Assembly (NCBI RefSeq): GCF_030272615.1
Contig: NC_081411.1
Location: 830,076,160-830,140,159 of the forward strand
DNA length: 64,000 nucleotides
Direction: 5' to 3'
Origin: Cryptomeria japonica
Taxonomy: Eukaryota > Streptophyta > Pinopsida > Cupressales > Cupressaceae
Shown: piece after piece, positions 35,265 to 48,658 of the stretch
Position numbering within the stretch: position 1 is the first letter of the stretch
How the letters are laid out: the number at the start of each line of letters is the position of its first letter
Position numbers and translations under genes: made by a program
Notes under the pieces: model-generated
What the model was told of the DNA's origin: nothing
Databases searched by the model: none
What the model saw: the letters and a program-made list of their open reading frames with translations, nothing else

Positions 35265-36531
35265 TTTTACGATAACCATTGAACAACTGAGAGAGGGGGG
35301 GTGAATAATTTGTTAACAAATTATAATATTTAATCCACAATACAACCTTAAAACATAAATATCTAATTACCGGTAAAGAAGAAACAAATGCTGGTAAACA
35401 ATGCAACTCAACAATTAAACAAATAATCAATGCAAAGAAACCATACCACATAACACCATGATTTGTACATGGAAAAATTAGAAAGGGATAAACCATAGTG
35501 GGGAGCCTACCCACAATTAGATGATACTTCTGCAGAAAGTATGTGTTACAATGAGGGGCCTGCACATGTAAGAAGGCACACTACCTAGAGCGTACTGCTC
35601 ATTATAAAAGAGTCTCACTAACTATAGAGGTTAAAACCAATTCAAGATAAATGGACAACAATCCAAAAGAGTGAATTACCAGAGATAGTATCTACCTTGC
35701 TTGATTATAGTCCTAGTTAAGCTTAATACTGGAGGCCTTTGACCTCTTCCTTAATCCCAATTTGATCCTTAATGATCAACCTAATCCTCTACCTGAATTA
35801 TTTTACAATATTCACACATTACATTCCTTGCCACGATCTACAATGAGTTCTTACATCATTTTATACCAACCCTAAGACCTAATCTAACTAGGTCGGCCAC
35901 CTAAAAGATATTACAATAAGATCATTACATAAATCCATTTTACAATGATATGCCATGTCGGCTTAAGACCAAAAAACAATTACAAATCCATAAATCATCC
36001 CAAAACATCCCGATAATGTGTAGAGTACACATTATCATGATACCGGTCGATAACCTAGATAGGTACCAGACCTATTATGGGTCCACCACGCCAAAACAAT
36101 ATCTTCAAGCATGATCAAAGAACATCTTCAGCATCCTGAAATCCATTTAGAAGCCGCACCAGCACCACCTATGCATCCTGTCAAGATTCCTCAGTGAAGC
36201 TCTGCCGATAAAACCTTAAACCAATTCCGGTAAGGGTTTACAAGAGTGTATGATATCATTCAATTACCAAGTCAATCCTAACTAACCAAAACATGCTCCA
36301 GAAGCACATACCACATGTAACCAAACATACTCCATAGATCCAAACATGTTATAAGTGTCCAACATACAGTCTCTTTTGCTGGTAACACTAGATCTTCTAC
36401 CAGTATCCAAAACCTATATGTTAGTAACCTTCCATAATAGCTAGTGCCAGTAACCAATCATAATAGCTAGTGTTGACATCAATGATAAAACATTAATGTA
36501 ACACATAATCAATTCATTCATAATGCCAACA
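35265..36531 (-). repeat. element C 5' LTR
   Basis: Paired with 29471-30687. Element-sense start is 'TGTTGGCATTATGAATGAAT'. The inner end is mutated (TTTTAC in place of TGTTAG on the + strand). A TATA-like 'GGTATAAAATGATG' (minus) is at 35855-35868. Confidence 0.9.
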
Positions 36532-36536
36532 TGTAT

Positions 36537-37920
36537 GATGATAGAACAAGGATTTAGCCAACTACTACGAGGGGGCGTGGGTGAATCAGTAGATAGAAAA
36601 ACTGATATTAACTTCACCAATCTTTGAAATAACCTCTCAAGTAAACTTAGAACTATCAATGCAATATCTCTGTCAAAATAAAACTGTCAAGATAAAACCG
36701 GTTGACTGTTTACAATAGATAATAGTAAACAACTTGTAACTCACAAACTTCCAAATACTTTTACTAACATAAGTAAAACTTCATTCCATATTGTTATTAC
36801 CAATTACCATAACTTATCAAAGTGAAATAAGTATTTAATAAATTCAATCATAGAAACATAACCACAAAAACATTCACCACTTGACACAATATTTTTGACA
36901 TGGAAACCCAAATGGGAAAAACCATGGTGAGATGAGACTTACAAGATAACTATCTAAACTCTTTTGAAGTTCACCCTATTAGGAGCCAAGCATGTTAAAG
37001 CTTTTATAAAAAGTCCTATTACTAACAGATCCTGTTAGGGACCACCCAATTAGGGGATTGACTATAATGCCTTGTTAAAAGCAATACCTTGTGAGGAGTA
37101 ACCTTTGTAAAGGATTTAGAATCCAAGCTAATGGATCACCTTGTTAGAGGATTTGAATAACACCAAGCTTGTTAGAGCTTACCCAGTTAGGGGATTTAAC
37201 TAATGTAATTGTTAGAAAACAATAGGAGTTTTCTGATCTGATTGAATAGCACTCACTTTTTTGTTCAGATCCTTTTCATGCTCCTATCTATCATTACTCA
37301 AACTATAGATATATCATCTGGTTCGGCAATCACACACTCAATTCAACTTTACCAAAACTTAAACTAAAACAACTCATCAACCTTATAAACAAATCAATTA
37401 GGTCAGTAACACAACAAAAACCTAATTGTCATAGAGATTACAAACAAGTCAATTCAGGTATGACCGTTGGATTACATAACCATCTACACATCATTCAAGA
37501 AAGCCTCAACTACTCCTTGATCACCACTTCATTGAACTTAATAACTCATCACACGCTTTGCATTGCATGCAATATACTTTCTCATTCCCTGGAAAAAAAA
37601 CATTGACTCAACGTGCCAAAAACTTTTTGAAACTCTCTTCATACATTATGCATACGTGTCATAATCATTTTCACTCATTACTAGATCATAAACCAATATA
37701 ACAAATTCACCAAACTTAATCGGTTAGTGTTTACCAGTTCAACTCTCCCATACTTAGCAATACCATTTCACTCCACAAACTTACCTACTAGTTATAGTTT
37801 CCTTTCACTCAGCTCTTCCTACCAGTTACAAGACATCATTACACCAATAACATTACTAGTTAATTGACATCAATGACAACATAACATATCATCAATGCAA
37901 TCTCCATGCAAATGCCAACA
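36537..37920 (-). repeat. element D 3' LTR, main part
   Basis: Continues the 9 bases at 29462 and pairs with 51007-52007. It contains the 'gagggggcgtgggtgaatca' tract near 36569 (G-run interrupted), 'caaatgggaaaaaccatggt' near 36908, and ends 'aatgccaaca'. Related to the solo LTR at 5472-6905. Confidence 0.88.
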
Positions 37921-38231
37921 ATCTCCCCCTTTGGCATTGATAGCAATACAAATATCAATACCATTGATTATTGTGATTGTGAATAGGAATTGAATAGGAA
38001 TCTTGGTTTACATTTCACCATGTACTCTCATTATCTTCATCTTGTCTCGGGTTCTTCTCCCCCTTTGACAACAATGACAAATTGAAAGTAAAACATGCAA
38101 AATAAAACTTCACTATTCACCATCAAAAACATGCAACTTGATGCTCCCCCTATGGAATAAATCCACTCCTACATCAATCCTACTATCAAATTCTACAAGT
38201 AGCTTTGGAACTAATGTAATCTACATCATGC
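37921..38231 (-). promoter_or_regulatory. element D polypurine tract, duplicate and 3' untranslated region
   Basis: 'atctccccctttggcattga' (37921-37940) borders the LTR. The near copy 'tctccccctttgacaacaat' starts at 38056, with a shorter 'gctccccctatgg' near 38142. Confidence 0.75.
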
Positions 38232-40685
38232 TTAATTTACCTCATTAAGGGGTACAACCCCTAGCTGACTTCTAAGATACTCAAAAGTAATCTTAGGTAG
38301 AGGTTTAGTAAAGATATTTACGAGCTTCTCCTTGGTAGAAACATGCTCTAAGATAACATATTTACTCTGCACTTTTTCTCTCAAGAAATTATACTTCAAT
38401 TCAATGTGCTTGGTTCATGTGTGCAAGATGGGGTTCTTTGAAATATTTATGGCACTGGTATTATCACAGAAGATCTTTATAGGTTCTATAAACTTTATCT
38501 TAAAACCTTCCAAATTGTCTCTCATCCAAATAGCCTGAGTACAATTCATGTAAGCAACAACATACTCAGCTTCAGCAGTAGACTATGAAATACAACTCTT
38601 CTTTTTGCTACTCCATGAAACAAGTCTTCCTCCAAGAAAGAATGCTCCACCAGTTGTGCTTTTCCAATCATCAACATTACCTTCCCAATCTTCATCTATG
38701 TACACCTTCAAGTCAAAGTTTCCTTCATATGGATATCATAATCCATAGTCAATAGTACGTTTCAAATATCTAAAAAATCCTCTTGGTTGCTATCAAATGT
38801 GTTTCCTTTGGATTCTTCTGGAATCTAGCAACTAGACCAACTACATGAGCTATATTTGGTCTGCTATGAACAGCATAGTTCAATTTTTCAATCATTGACC
38901 TATACTCATTCTCATCAATAGTTGTGGTCTTATCTTCCTTAGACAATTTACAACCTATAACCATTGGTGTCCCAACTGGTTTATAGTCATTCATACAAAA
39001 TATCTTTAATATCTCCTTCACATACTTAGACTATGTGATGAAAATACCACTCTTTGTTTGTTGTATTTGCAAACTTATGAAAAACTTTATCTCTCCAACT
39101 AGAGACATATCAAACTTACTTTTCATTTCATTTGCAAAGTCATTGCTTGTGTCATCATTTCCTCCAAATATGAGATCATCTACAAACACTTCACTAATCG
39201 ATATCTTTTCTCCTTTAGATTTGAGATATATGTTACTATCCTCACTGGATCTATGAAAACCTATCTTCATCAGGTGTGAGTGAAGCCTTTCATACCATGC
39301 TCTCAGTGCTTTCTTTAATTCATATAGTGCTTTATGCAACTTACATAACATGTCCTTCTTATTAGTCAAAGCTTAACCATATGGCTACTCAATGTATACT
39401 TCTTCTTCCAGTATTCCTTTCAAAAATGCATATTTCACATCCATTTGATAAACTTTGAATCCTTTATGAGTTGCAAAAGCCACTAAGGTTTTGACACCTT
39501 CCAGTCTTGCCACTGGTGCAAAAGTCTTTCCATAATCTTCTCCTTCTTCTTGTGCATACTCTTTGCAAACCAATCTAGCTTTGTTGCAAACTACAACACC
39601 ATCTTCATTCAACTTGTTCCTCAAAACCCACTTAGTACTCATAACATTTTTATTTACCAGCCAGGGTACTAGAGTCCATGTGTTATTCTTCTCAATTTGT
39701 TCAATCTCCTCCTCCATAGCTTTAACCCAATGATCATCACCAAATTCTTCCTTAGCAGTTCTAGGCTCAATAGTGGAGATCATGCAAGAATTTTCTCTAA
39801 TTATTCTTCTAGTTAGCACTCCAACATCTTTATCTCCAATAATGTATTCAGGATTGTGATTTAGTCTCACATACCTCAGAATAACATGATCATTATCTTT
39901 AGGTTCATTTTCTTCATTATCATCCTTTTCTTCCGAGTCTACCTATTCTGATTGAACTACTACATCATTATTTTCTTTATCAGTTTTAGGTTTCACAGGT
40001 TCTGGTTCCAAAAACAAAATGCAAGGATATTCATCCTTTCTCTCCACATTGGTTTCCCTTGAGACTTTAGGATAGTCATCCACTCAAACATTAGCACTCT
40101 CAATGATTTCCTATTTCTAGTTGTTAAAACATTTGTAGGCCTTACTCTTGGTGGAATAACCAAGAAGTATACCTTCATCGCTTTTAACCTCAAACTTGCT
40201 AATATAGTCACCTCTCTTAATAAAACATTTACTAACAAATATCTTGAAATAACTAACATTAGGTGATCTACCATGCCTATATTCATAAGGGTTCTTGTCC
40301 TTACCTCTTTGTACCAAAATATTGTTCATTGTGTAGACAGTTGTGCTGATAGCTTCTCTCTAGAAAGTCTTTGCTACACCTCCTTGTATCAACATTGTCC
40401 TAGCAGCTTCAACTACTGACTGGTTGTTTCTCTCTATAATACCATTCTACTATGGTGTCCTTGGTGCAAAAATTTGTTGTTTGATACTATTCTGTTCACA
40501 ATATCTAGTGAATTCTTCAGAAGTGAATTCTCTGCCTTGATCAGTCCTTATATACTTGATCTTCTTTCCACTCTCCTTTTCAGCTAAGGCCCTGAATTCC
40601 TTGAAATTACTAAATGCCTCTATCTTATCTTTCAAGAATGTGACCCACATCATCCTTGAGAAATCAACAGTGAAGATCATGAAAT

Positions 40686-41508
40686 TGTTAGGGTTCCCAC
40701 AGATACTGAGAGGGGGGGGGTGAAACAATATCTGACCGGTAATGTGATTTTCTTAAAATAGAACATGCAGAACATAAAGTAATAGTATATCGATATGCAA
40801 GAATTAATGTAAATAATAGAATCAAAAACATCCACATGAAAAGAGCACCATAACACAAGATGTTTAATGAGGAAACTCGGTGTGGGAAAAACCTCGGTGG
40901 GATTTGTGACCCACAATATTCACTTACTGGCCAATAAGAGAATATTACTTACAATAGGGGCCTACACATGTAGGAAGGCCAACTGCCTAGAGCACACTAC
41001 TCAATAAGAAGTCACACTGACTTACAATGAGGATTATGCAAATCCAATGATCTGTACTGCTTTACAATAGCATCTTTAATGCCAGATTCAGTACTGGTTC
41101 TTGCTCTGTTCTTTACATATACCCTTGACCTACAATTTGCACATTAGGTCTGCCTTATAATTTTCTTTATGCTTCCTATCCATATACTACAAATGTCTAC
41201 AATGCTCTCTTTTATACACAAGAGTCATTTTACAATTTGCCAAGTCGGCTTACAATAATAAACAAAATATTACATATCAAAAATCCTGTCAGCCTTTGTG
41301 CCGGTATACATGTTCTCTTTTGTGTCGGTGTACATCTTCTGTGCTGGTGCTGGTGTAGATTGATCTTGCTGATGCCAGTGCACTGTCTTGTTTGAATAAA
41401 GCTTTGCCAGTATAATGTCTTGCTGGTGCCATAGGATTGCAAGGTTGCCATCAATGACAAAACCTTTAATCACATACAATGTCTCATTAGAGTGTCCATA
41501 TGCCAATA
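40686..41508 (-). mobile_element. solo Copia-type LTR inside element D integrase
   Basis: 823 bp, flanked by a perfect duplication GAAAT (40681-40685 and 41509-41513). + strand start is 'tgttagggttcccacag' and end 'atatgccaata', where the terminal CA has become TA. It resembles element A's LTR, with 'gaggggggggggtgaaacaa' near 40709, 'gtgggaaaaacctcggtggg' near 40883 and 'tgtaggaaggccaac'. A TATA-like 'GTATAAAAGAG' (minus) is near 41211. Confidence 0.92.
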
Positions 41509-42127
41509 GAAATATCTATCACCTTGAATACTTTTAGTCCTTATTGGTCCACATAGATCTATATGAACCAAATCTAATAGATGCTCCACTAAAAAAGATT
41601 TGCTCTTGAAAGTTGAGGATATCATCTTTCCCAATTGACATTCTTTACATAGAGAATTAACCAGTTTGTCCAACTGAGGAAAACCTCTTACTGACTTGAA
41701 CTTACTCACTTTAACAATGTTATCAAAATTTATATGAAAGAATGTCCTATACCAAAGCCAGCTATCATCTATTTTAGCAATTAAATAGTTGTTGACTTTA
41801 GGATTCAGTTGAAACAGGTTGCCTTTAGTTTTTTTTCTTGTTGCAATCAGTTCATCTTTGCTCCCATATATTTTGGACATACCATTTTTTAACTCGAATG
41901 GGTATCCTCTATCATTGAGTTAGGAAATACTCAAAATATTGTGCTTTATACCTTCAACCTAATAGACATCATCTAGACTACTCTTTCCATTAAGAGAAAT
42001 AGTTCCCTTACCTTTAACCATGTAGGGTGAGTCATTACCAGATCTTACAACTTTGCCATGAAATTCCTTCAAAGAAAGAAATTTGCTCCAATCACTAGTC
42101 ATGTGATGTGAACATCCACTATCAATG

Positions 42128-43322
42128 TGTAGCGTCCTAAAATTGCGACACTTGCAATTTCGACTGCATTTCGGTCTTCACGATGGCGACGCAACACGCA
42201 ACCTGAATGGAGACCCCAAAACTTGCTCACGACACTGAAAACTGCATTTTTCATGCACCCTGGCCTGAACCTCCTTGCACCCTGCTGCCCCAGGAGGTGG
42301 GACCAGAGTGCACAGCGCCCTGGTCCCTGGGTCCTATTTTGGGCCTGGTTTCCTAAGTGGTATCGGGTCTTTTCGTTTGCAATTTGGAAAATTACATTCC
42401 CTGGTCGGCCTAAGGTCGGGAAAATCAGTCCATCAGCCCTAATTGACAAGTATATAAATGACATTTTCCTCTTTCATTCGATATGAGGGAAAAGGCGTGG
42501 AAACTATACTCAAGCATTCAGGCATTCAAGCATTCTTTCAAGCAATTGATCATTTCAAGTCTCCATTCAAGGCTAAGTGTTGCATTCAAGACAAGGATTC
42601 AACCATTGAAGAGGAGATCATATACTACATGCTACAACATACAACATACAACATCTAAACCTTCGCATATAAGGATACAAACATCCTTAGAACAAGGTAT
42701 TAGTACTTGTTTTATAGTCATTTACACTTACAGCTCTTGCTCATTTCTTGGTTAATTCCAAAACCGGGGTTTGACCTAAAGGCAAACCCCTAATCCCTAA
42801 CCCCCCAATCGTCTTCGCTTTTCTGTGTGTAGGTTGCAGGTACGTGGCTGAAATTGAAGATCTGGAATCCTTGTGCAGAGATGAACAGATCCCCCTTCGT
42901 TTCGCGGATTTTTCGGAGGACCGTGGCGCCGGGCACCATCGTCCCGACAACTTTTGCTCAAATTTGCAGGACAGCGCCGTATCGACATTTTACTGCTAAT
43001 TCCAGGTCCGCAGCTTCATCCTATAACCCGAACTCAGTTTATAAGCGAATCTTTATGACTTTCTATGCATCCTTAGCTTAATTTCCTTAATCAACATTCT
43101 TTACAAAAGAGGGTAGCTTTGCTTTCCAAACCCTTGAAATTCATTTAGCATCCAATCTTACATCGTGTGGGATTGAATCTTATGAGTTTCAACCCCTCTT
43201 TTGAATGTAAAGTCTTCCCCCTAAGTGAAAACCCATCGAATCCTAGCGAACCTCCCTTCTCTCTCCTCGGAGTCCAAAGAGGGGAGAGCAACTAGGGTTC
43301 GACCGCGATTTTCCGCTTTACA
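42128..43322 (+). repeat. element F 5' LTR
   Basis: 1,195 bp, starting 'tgtagcgtcctaaaattgcg' and ending 'ttccgctttaca'. Much richer in GC than its surroundings. It holds a TATA box at 42451 and one copy of a 'ggaccgtgg...ccatcgtccc' motif that recurs in the leader. Confidence 0.95.
42451..42459 (+). promoter_or_regulatory. TATA box in element F 5' LTR
   Basis: 'tatataaat' following 'ccctaattgacaag'. The same site is at 49013-49020 in the 3' LTR. Confidence 0.6.
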
Positions 43323-43325
43323 TTT

Positions 43326-43340
43326 TGGTGAACCCGACGT
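43326..43340 (+). other. element F primer binding site
   Basis: 'tggtgaacccgacgt', three bases after the LTR end. It begins with TGG as required for pairing with a tRNA CCA end, but is not the iMet site; I cannot name the tRNA with confidence. Confidence 0.6.
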
Positions 43341-44494
43341 GAACATCCTTTCTGATTTTTCATGCTTAGATCTGAAAAAATTGATTACATTTCCATGTTT
43401 GATCTTTTGCAAAGTTTTAGAGGTGATTGCATTAAAACCCTAAAATTTCTTTTTAGTAATTAAACTTGCGAAATGTCTAAATGTTAATGCTTGTTTCAGA
43501 TCTGTCCTTCTATTACAAATTATCAATTCATATTTGTGCTTTAATTCTGAAAATTAAGTGGTTAAAAGTCAAAACCCTAATTTTTGAAACCCTCTTGATT
43601 CAACCTTTGTCCGACAATTTGACCGATCAAAACATCTCCAAATCAGCTGTAACTTTGGATTCCGCAATAAAATCACAATATCTTTCATCCCTGAAAATTT
43701 GGAAAAAAGTTGTGAGGACCGTGTTGCACTCCGAGCGCCATCGTCCCCGACATTTTTTCCAAAATTTTGGGAGCGAGATCTTGCTGTATTTTCCTGCTAA
43801 AATCCAGAATTTTGGCTGATTTTATCAATTATAACACTTTCAAAATTACAGTCAAAGTTGGTCTTGTGATTGCTTGGTCTAAGGCTCCTAATCATTCAAA
43901 AATTATCGAAACTGAAATTTTGTGTCAAAATTGTGTTCTTACTGTCTTAGATCTGAAAATTGTATTTGCATTCATTTGAAATTTCAGTGCTTTATTCAAA
44001 TATTTGCATTTTGTGACTTTTGAAATTAAGTGCCTAATTACAACAACTTTGATTTCCGCTTTCAAAATTGAATTTTGCGTGAAATTGAGTCAATTTTCAA
44101 ATTTCAAAATTTGCATTGCTCTTGACATTCCCTCTAAAATCATAAAATTCAAAATTTCAGTTTCCCTCTCTTTTTCAAAATTCAAATTTTGCATTTTTCG
44201 ACAATCTTGATAGGGTTCAATTTTGAATTTGCAACTTTAATTTGGCCTATCTACAGATCGTAAAATCCCTCAATTTTTTCAGATTAGCTCTAAAATCATC
44301 ATACCTTTCATCCCTGCAAATTTCGAAAAAAGTTGCAAGGACCGTGTTGCACTCCGAGCGCCACGGTCCCAAACATTTTTTCTGAAATTTCGGGAGACTG
44401 TTGTGATTGCATTTAACAGCTTAAATCTAGAAGATTGGCTGGTTTTACTGAAAATTGCTACCTCTAAAATCAAAATCTTCTCTCTCTCTAGTGC
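43341..44494 (+). other. element F leader with internal repeats
   Basis: Untranslated region before gag. Two related blocks of roughly 110 bases, about 43690-43805 and 44300-44425, share 'ggaccgtgttgcactccgag' and end in 'aaatttcgggag'-like sequence. A third, more diverged version is in the LTR near 42915-43008. Otherwise T-rich with no gene. Confidence 0.6.
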
Positions 44495-47400
44495 ATGAGT
44501 TTTACAACAATAAGCCCTACTTACACTATTCCCGTTAGACGAAGCCGTAGAATTAAGTCTTTCCGAGGTTTAACTACCGAGGAGATGGAACCTAATTTGA
44601 GTAGCCTTTTTAACGAGGACATGGGTAATTCCTCTAATCCTCCGAATGATGAAGAAGCTCTCCATGAAGTTTCTGTTGAACAACTTTCCAAATTGGATAA
44701 CCAATTTGACGATTTTCACCAATGGATGTCTCATGAGTATCCCGATAGTCAAGCTCTTCCTTTAATTGAGGGTCTAAAACGTATGCTTCAAAGTGATAAG
44801 AATGGAATTGATGTTTTACGTGGTATCGCACACATTGTGGATTCGAATGTGATGCCTATGAAGAGTTGTGTTGAATCTTTAGGTTATACACAACCTCCTA
44901 CACAAGTCAATCATTCTATTCCTTTGACCACTTCTATTGCTAGTTTACCTACCTTTACATCAAACATCATGGCTACCTCTATACAAGACATTCCTCCTAT
45001 GATTACCAGTCATGGGGGCAATCCTCCTTCTTCAATTAACCCTATTCCTTCATTTAATCCGACTTCTTCATACATTCCTTCAATGAGTGTTCCTATTACA
45101 TCTTCACAAATGAACATGACGCAAGGGGGCAATTCATTTAACCATTCCATTCCTCCTTGTAGTGTTCCTCCTATCCAATCATCCCCTATGGTTGACTATC
45201 ATAGGGTCCCACCACCTTACTCTTTACCATCTTTCAATAACATCACACCTCCATCTCAATCTAACACACCTAATATGAACTCTTCGACTGAAGCTATAAT
45301 AATCTTGCACAAACTGTCTCTTCTTTACAGCAACAAATTGCCTCTATGAATCAATCTAAGTTTAGTGTGCCCACATTTGATGTTGCGAGCCCACTTTCTC
45401 TTGACATTGTTCGAGCTATTCCTCCTAAGCATGTTGAAATCCTGCATTTGGAACTTTATAATGGTAAAGGAGATCCTCTAACACATGTTAAGACTTTTCA
45501 AACAATATGTACTGATTTTGCTTATGACCAAAGGTTGCTTGCAAAACTATTCACTAGAACATTAAGAGACAAAGCCCTACAATGGTATTGCTCGTTGCCT
45601 TCTTATTCTATTACTTCTTTCGAACAACTTGCAAATGCTTTCATTCAACAATTTCAAAACAATATAAGTCCTAAAGTTACTTTGATTGATTTAATGCATT
45701 GTAAACAAGGTGTTAAAGAAAAAGTGACTGATTTCATTGGTAGATATAAGCATTTGTATGCTCAAATTTCTTTTCCAGTGCCTGACAATGATATTCAAAG
45801 AATCTTTATTTCTAATTTACAAAAAGATATTCGAGATAAACTTCTATTTTCTAAGTTTACTTCTTTCCAACAGTTGTGTGCCACTCTTCACAATTATCAA
45901 CTGACTGTGAGTCAAATGGAACAATCACATCCTATGGCTCCGAGTGATAAGGGTGATAGCAGTCAACAACCATTTGGGAAGTTTAAACCGAACAGAGATT
46001 CCATCAAATTCAATGAAAACATCATCAACAACAATGTGAATGCAGCATTAGGTGTGCCTCCTATTTCTAAATTTTTCAAGAAAGAAAGAAAATATACTCC
46101 TTTGAATGAATCATTGCATGATATTATGAATAGGTTATTGGGACAAAATGTGCTTACTCTTCCTCCTATAAGACAAATTGATCCTGCAAAAATTACTTCA
46201 CCTTATTTTGATCACAAAGCTTTTTGTCATTTTCATCGTCAGCCTGGTCATGATACTGAAAAATGTTTTTCTTTAAAGGGTAAAATTCAAGATTTGATTG
46301 ATAATAATACTATTTCTGTTTCTGGAGTGAATGATAAAGGCAACACATCTGTAGCTCCTCCTAACCAAAATCTTCAGATTTTTACTGATCCATTACCTTC
46401 TCATACTTCTCATACTTCTAATGTGATTGAGGCTAATGATTCCTCTTTCTCATCTGATGGTCTTGTGTCTATGACTCCGAATGTGATTAACTTTGTAGAG
46501 CAGCAAGAAAACCCTAAAGAACCTTCCATCACATTTGATTCTAGCGAAACCATTAGGGCACCTGATGGTCCTTTATACATAGTTGCAAAAGTCAAAAATA
46601 CACCTTGCCGTGGAGTGCTTATTGATCCTTCGTGCATGGTTAATGTTATTACTGAAGAATTTCTTTTTACTTTGCAATTGAATCAAGTGATCTATGACAA
46701 AACAGATGTGATTGTGAAACTATTTGATGCATTTTCTTCTCCTGCAATTGGTTCTATTACATTGCCTATTGAGGTCCATAACAAATCCCTTGATGTGAAC
46801 TTTGCTATTATTCCTTCTTCCGAACAATTTCGTGTGAAGCTTGGATATCCTTGGCTATCTTCCATGAAAGCTATTGCTTCTCCTATTCATAAGTGTTTAA
46901 AATTTCCCCATAATGGTGAAGTTGTTACTGTCAATCATAGTCTCTTTAAACCAGCTGAAAGAACCTCTAGTGTTCCTCTTGATTACTTTTGGCCTAAACA
47001 ATTCCAATCTCTTCCTCCGCGAAGTGATCATCTTTTCAAATCTTATCAAAAGTGGAAAACAGATATGATCCTATCTCTAAGTGAACCTAGAGCACCTAAA
47101 CTTGACATTCCTATCATTCTTGAGAAGGAAATTCTTCCTTTGAAAGATAAAACTAATGTCTTTCCCCAAGAAGATTCCCAGCCCGTCCCTATGGATGCGA
47201 CTATGTCTATGCCTAATAAATCTTCTAAAAATAGACCTATACCTCCTCGTCATGATGGACTTGGTCTTCTTCCTAAACCAAAAACTCCTCCTTTATATGG
47301 AGCAGTTCCTCCTCCTGCCTTCTATAGAGAGAAGAGACCTTCTTCTTCTCCTATTATCCAGCCTAAGAGACCACAACCTAAACACCCAAGTGATAGGGAT

Positions 47401-47880
47401 GAGAACATTCCTCCTCCTCTATCTTCTACACTTCCTACTAAGACTAGACGTAATCGTTCTGCACGGGAACGTCGACGAAAGCGTCGTCTTAGGGCTCAAG
47501 CAGCTGCTTCTCAAACTTTGCAATCTCCAAAAACACCTTCAACAAGCATTATTCCATTTTCTCCTCAGCCGGATATTGAGCCTAAATTTCCTAAACATAA
47601 GATGCATGATGGTCTTGATCCTGTGCAAGTTAAAGATCCTATTTTTATAAATCTTGATGATGATATAGATGAAAATGTTACTCCCTTTGCTTCTGATAGT
47701 GAATATGAACTTGTTGATGTTGATAACCATTTATCTAATGAATTTTCTAAAGCACTTATCCTAGCTCCTAGACAAGAACAATGTGGCTTGGAACATGAAC
47801 ATAGCCCTTGTTTGGATCTTGTGATAGCTCCATCTGCTGTGTTGGATGTTCCTCCTCTAGCGTGTTCCCTGCCTTCCTGA
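44495..47880 (+). pseudogene. element F gag-protease, one frameshift
   Basis: Two frames overlap by ATGA: 44495-45349 (284 aa) and 45346-47880 (844 aa). They were probably one gag gene: the second frame stays open and sensible upstream of its ATG to about 45295, so a single-base loss there explains the split. The first part is basic, then Ser/Pro-rich. The second has a gag capsid-like region (about residues 30-190: 'LRDKALQWYCSLPSYSIT', 'FIQQFQNNI', 'DFIGRYKHLYAQI'), then the knuckle-like 'CHFHRQPGHDTEKC' common in Tat/Athila-type Gypsy gag. About residues 405-530 look like a retropepsin-type protease ('GVLIDPSCMVNVITEEF', 'GYPWLSSMKAI'), with the usual Gly/Ser after Asp replaced. A Pro-rich region with the arginine stretch 'RNRSARERRRKRRLRAQ' follows, and then an acidic tail. 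The frame ends where RT would begin. Confidence 0.82.
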
Positions 47881-48658
47881 AACATTGATCAGCAAGATCG
47901 GGGGGTAGATGACATGCTAGACTAGTTACATTAGCATGGCAGATTCTCTCCCCCTCCCTTTTGTTACTTCTTCTATATGTTATTCTCATTCTTCTATTTG
48001 TCGTCCTTAGTGTTGTCTACTTGAGGACGATGCAAAGCATTGAGATCTCTCGATCTCTCTCAGGTTGACTCAAAAGACACATGTGTTCCCTTCTTCTAGG
48101 TGACCTTCCTTGATTGGGGAATGAAGAACAATTATGCATACATACATACATGACTTATCATACAGCATACTGACCCCAAGGAAAGCGAAGTCACCTCATG
48201 CTTTGTGTTTTGTGTCTATTATCCTTAGGTTTATCTCACACTTGGGGGCTAAATCCTTGCGATAACGTGCTCCTTTTCCTTTCTCATTTCTTATGTGTAT
48301 CACTACGTTAAAACAATCACCCCCGTTGAGGCATGTGCGATCGCTTTAACGTAGGGGGGCATACACCCTGTCTATCCTTTCAAAGATACTTGAAAACTTC
48401 TTGGCAAACTTAGCTTTGTCTTGAAGATTTTTGGTATTTATTTTGCATGACTCATAGTGAGGGAACCTTACTACTGACAGTCATGGTTCTTCCTCATGAT
48501 CTTCCCTTTTACTTTGTCAATCGAAGTTGTAAGATCCTTAGTCCACTGGGGGCTTGGTGTATCTTGCCTCCTTGACATGGTGAAAGTCTTTCAACGTTGT
48601 TTCCTTGTACTTTACCGAAAGTATGAGCATACATACTCCCGCTAAAGTGGGGGCTAAA
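47881..48658 (+). other. element F 3' untranslated region and polypurine tract
   Basis: About 780 bases without coding, containing 'ttgaggacgatgcaaagc' (48023) and several 'gggggc' phrases such as 'acgtaggggggcata'. 'taaagtgggggctaaa' at 48643-48658 abuts the 3' LTR and is the polypurine tract. No pol sequence, even degenerate, is visible. Confidence 0.75.

Larger units (their letters stand above)
29471..36531 (-). mobile_element. element C: Copia LTR retrotransposon nested in D's 3' LTR
   Basis: LTRs 29471-30687 and 35265-36531 (1.22 and 1.27 kb), a primer site two bases inside the 5' LTR, and a polypurine tract beside the 3' LTR. The interior is gag-pol in Copia order (31032-35206). It sits nine bases from the end of D's 3' LTR, so it is younger than D. 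Confidence 0.92.

Noticed and set aside
42099-42464. Minus-strand 121-codon frame in the element F 5' LTR
   Set aside because: Spans the LTR boundary, and its LTR part has no coding signal or known domain; a chance frame in GC-rich LTR sequence.
42458-43081. Small + strand frames in element F LTR, repeated at 49020-49643
   Set aside because: They recur only because the LTR is duplicated; no start context or domain suggests a real protein.
47156-47650. 164-codon Leu-rich + strand frame inside element F gag-protease
   Set aside because: Out-of-frame shadow of the 844-residue frame.
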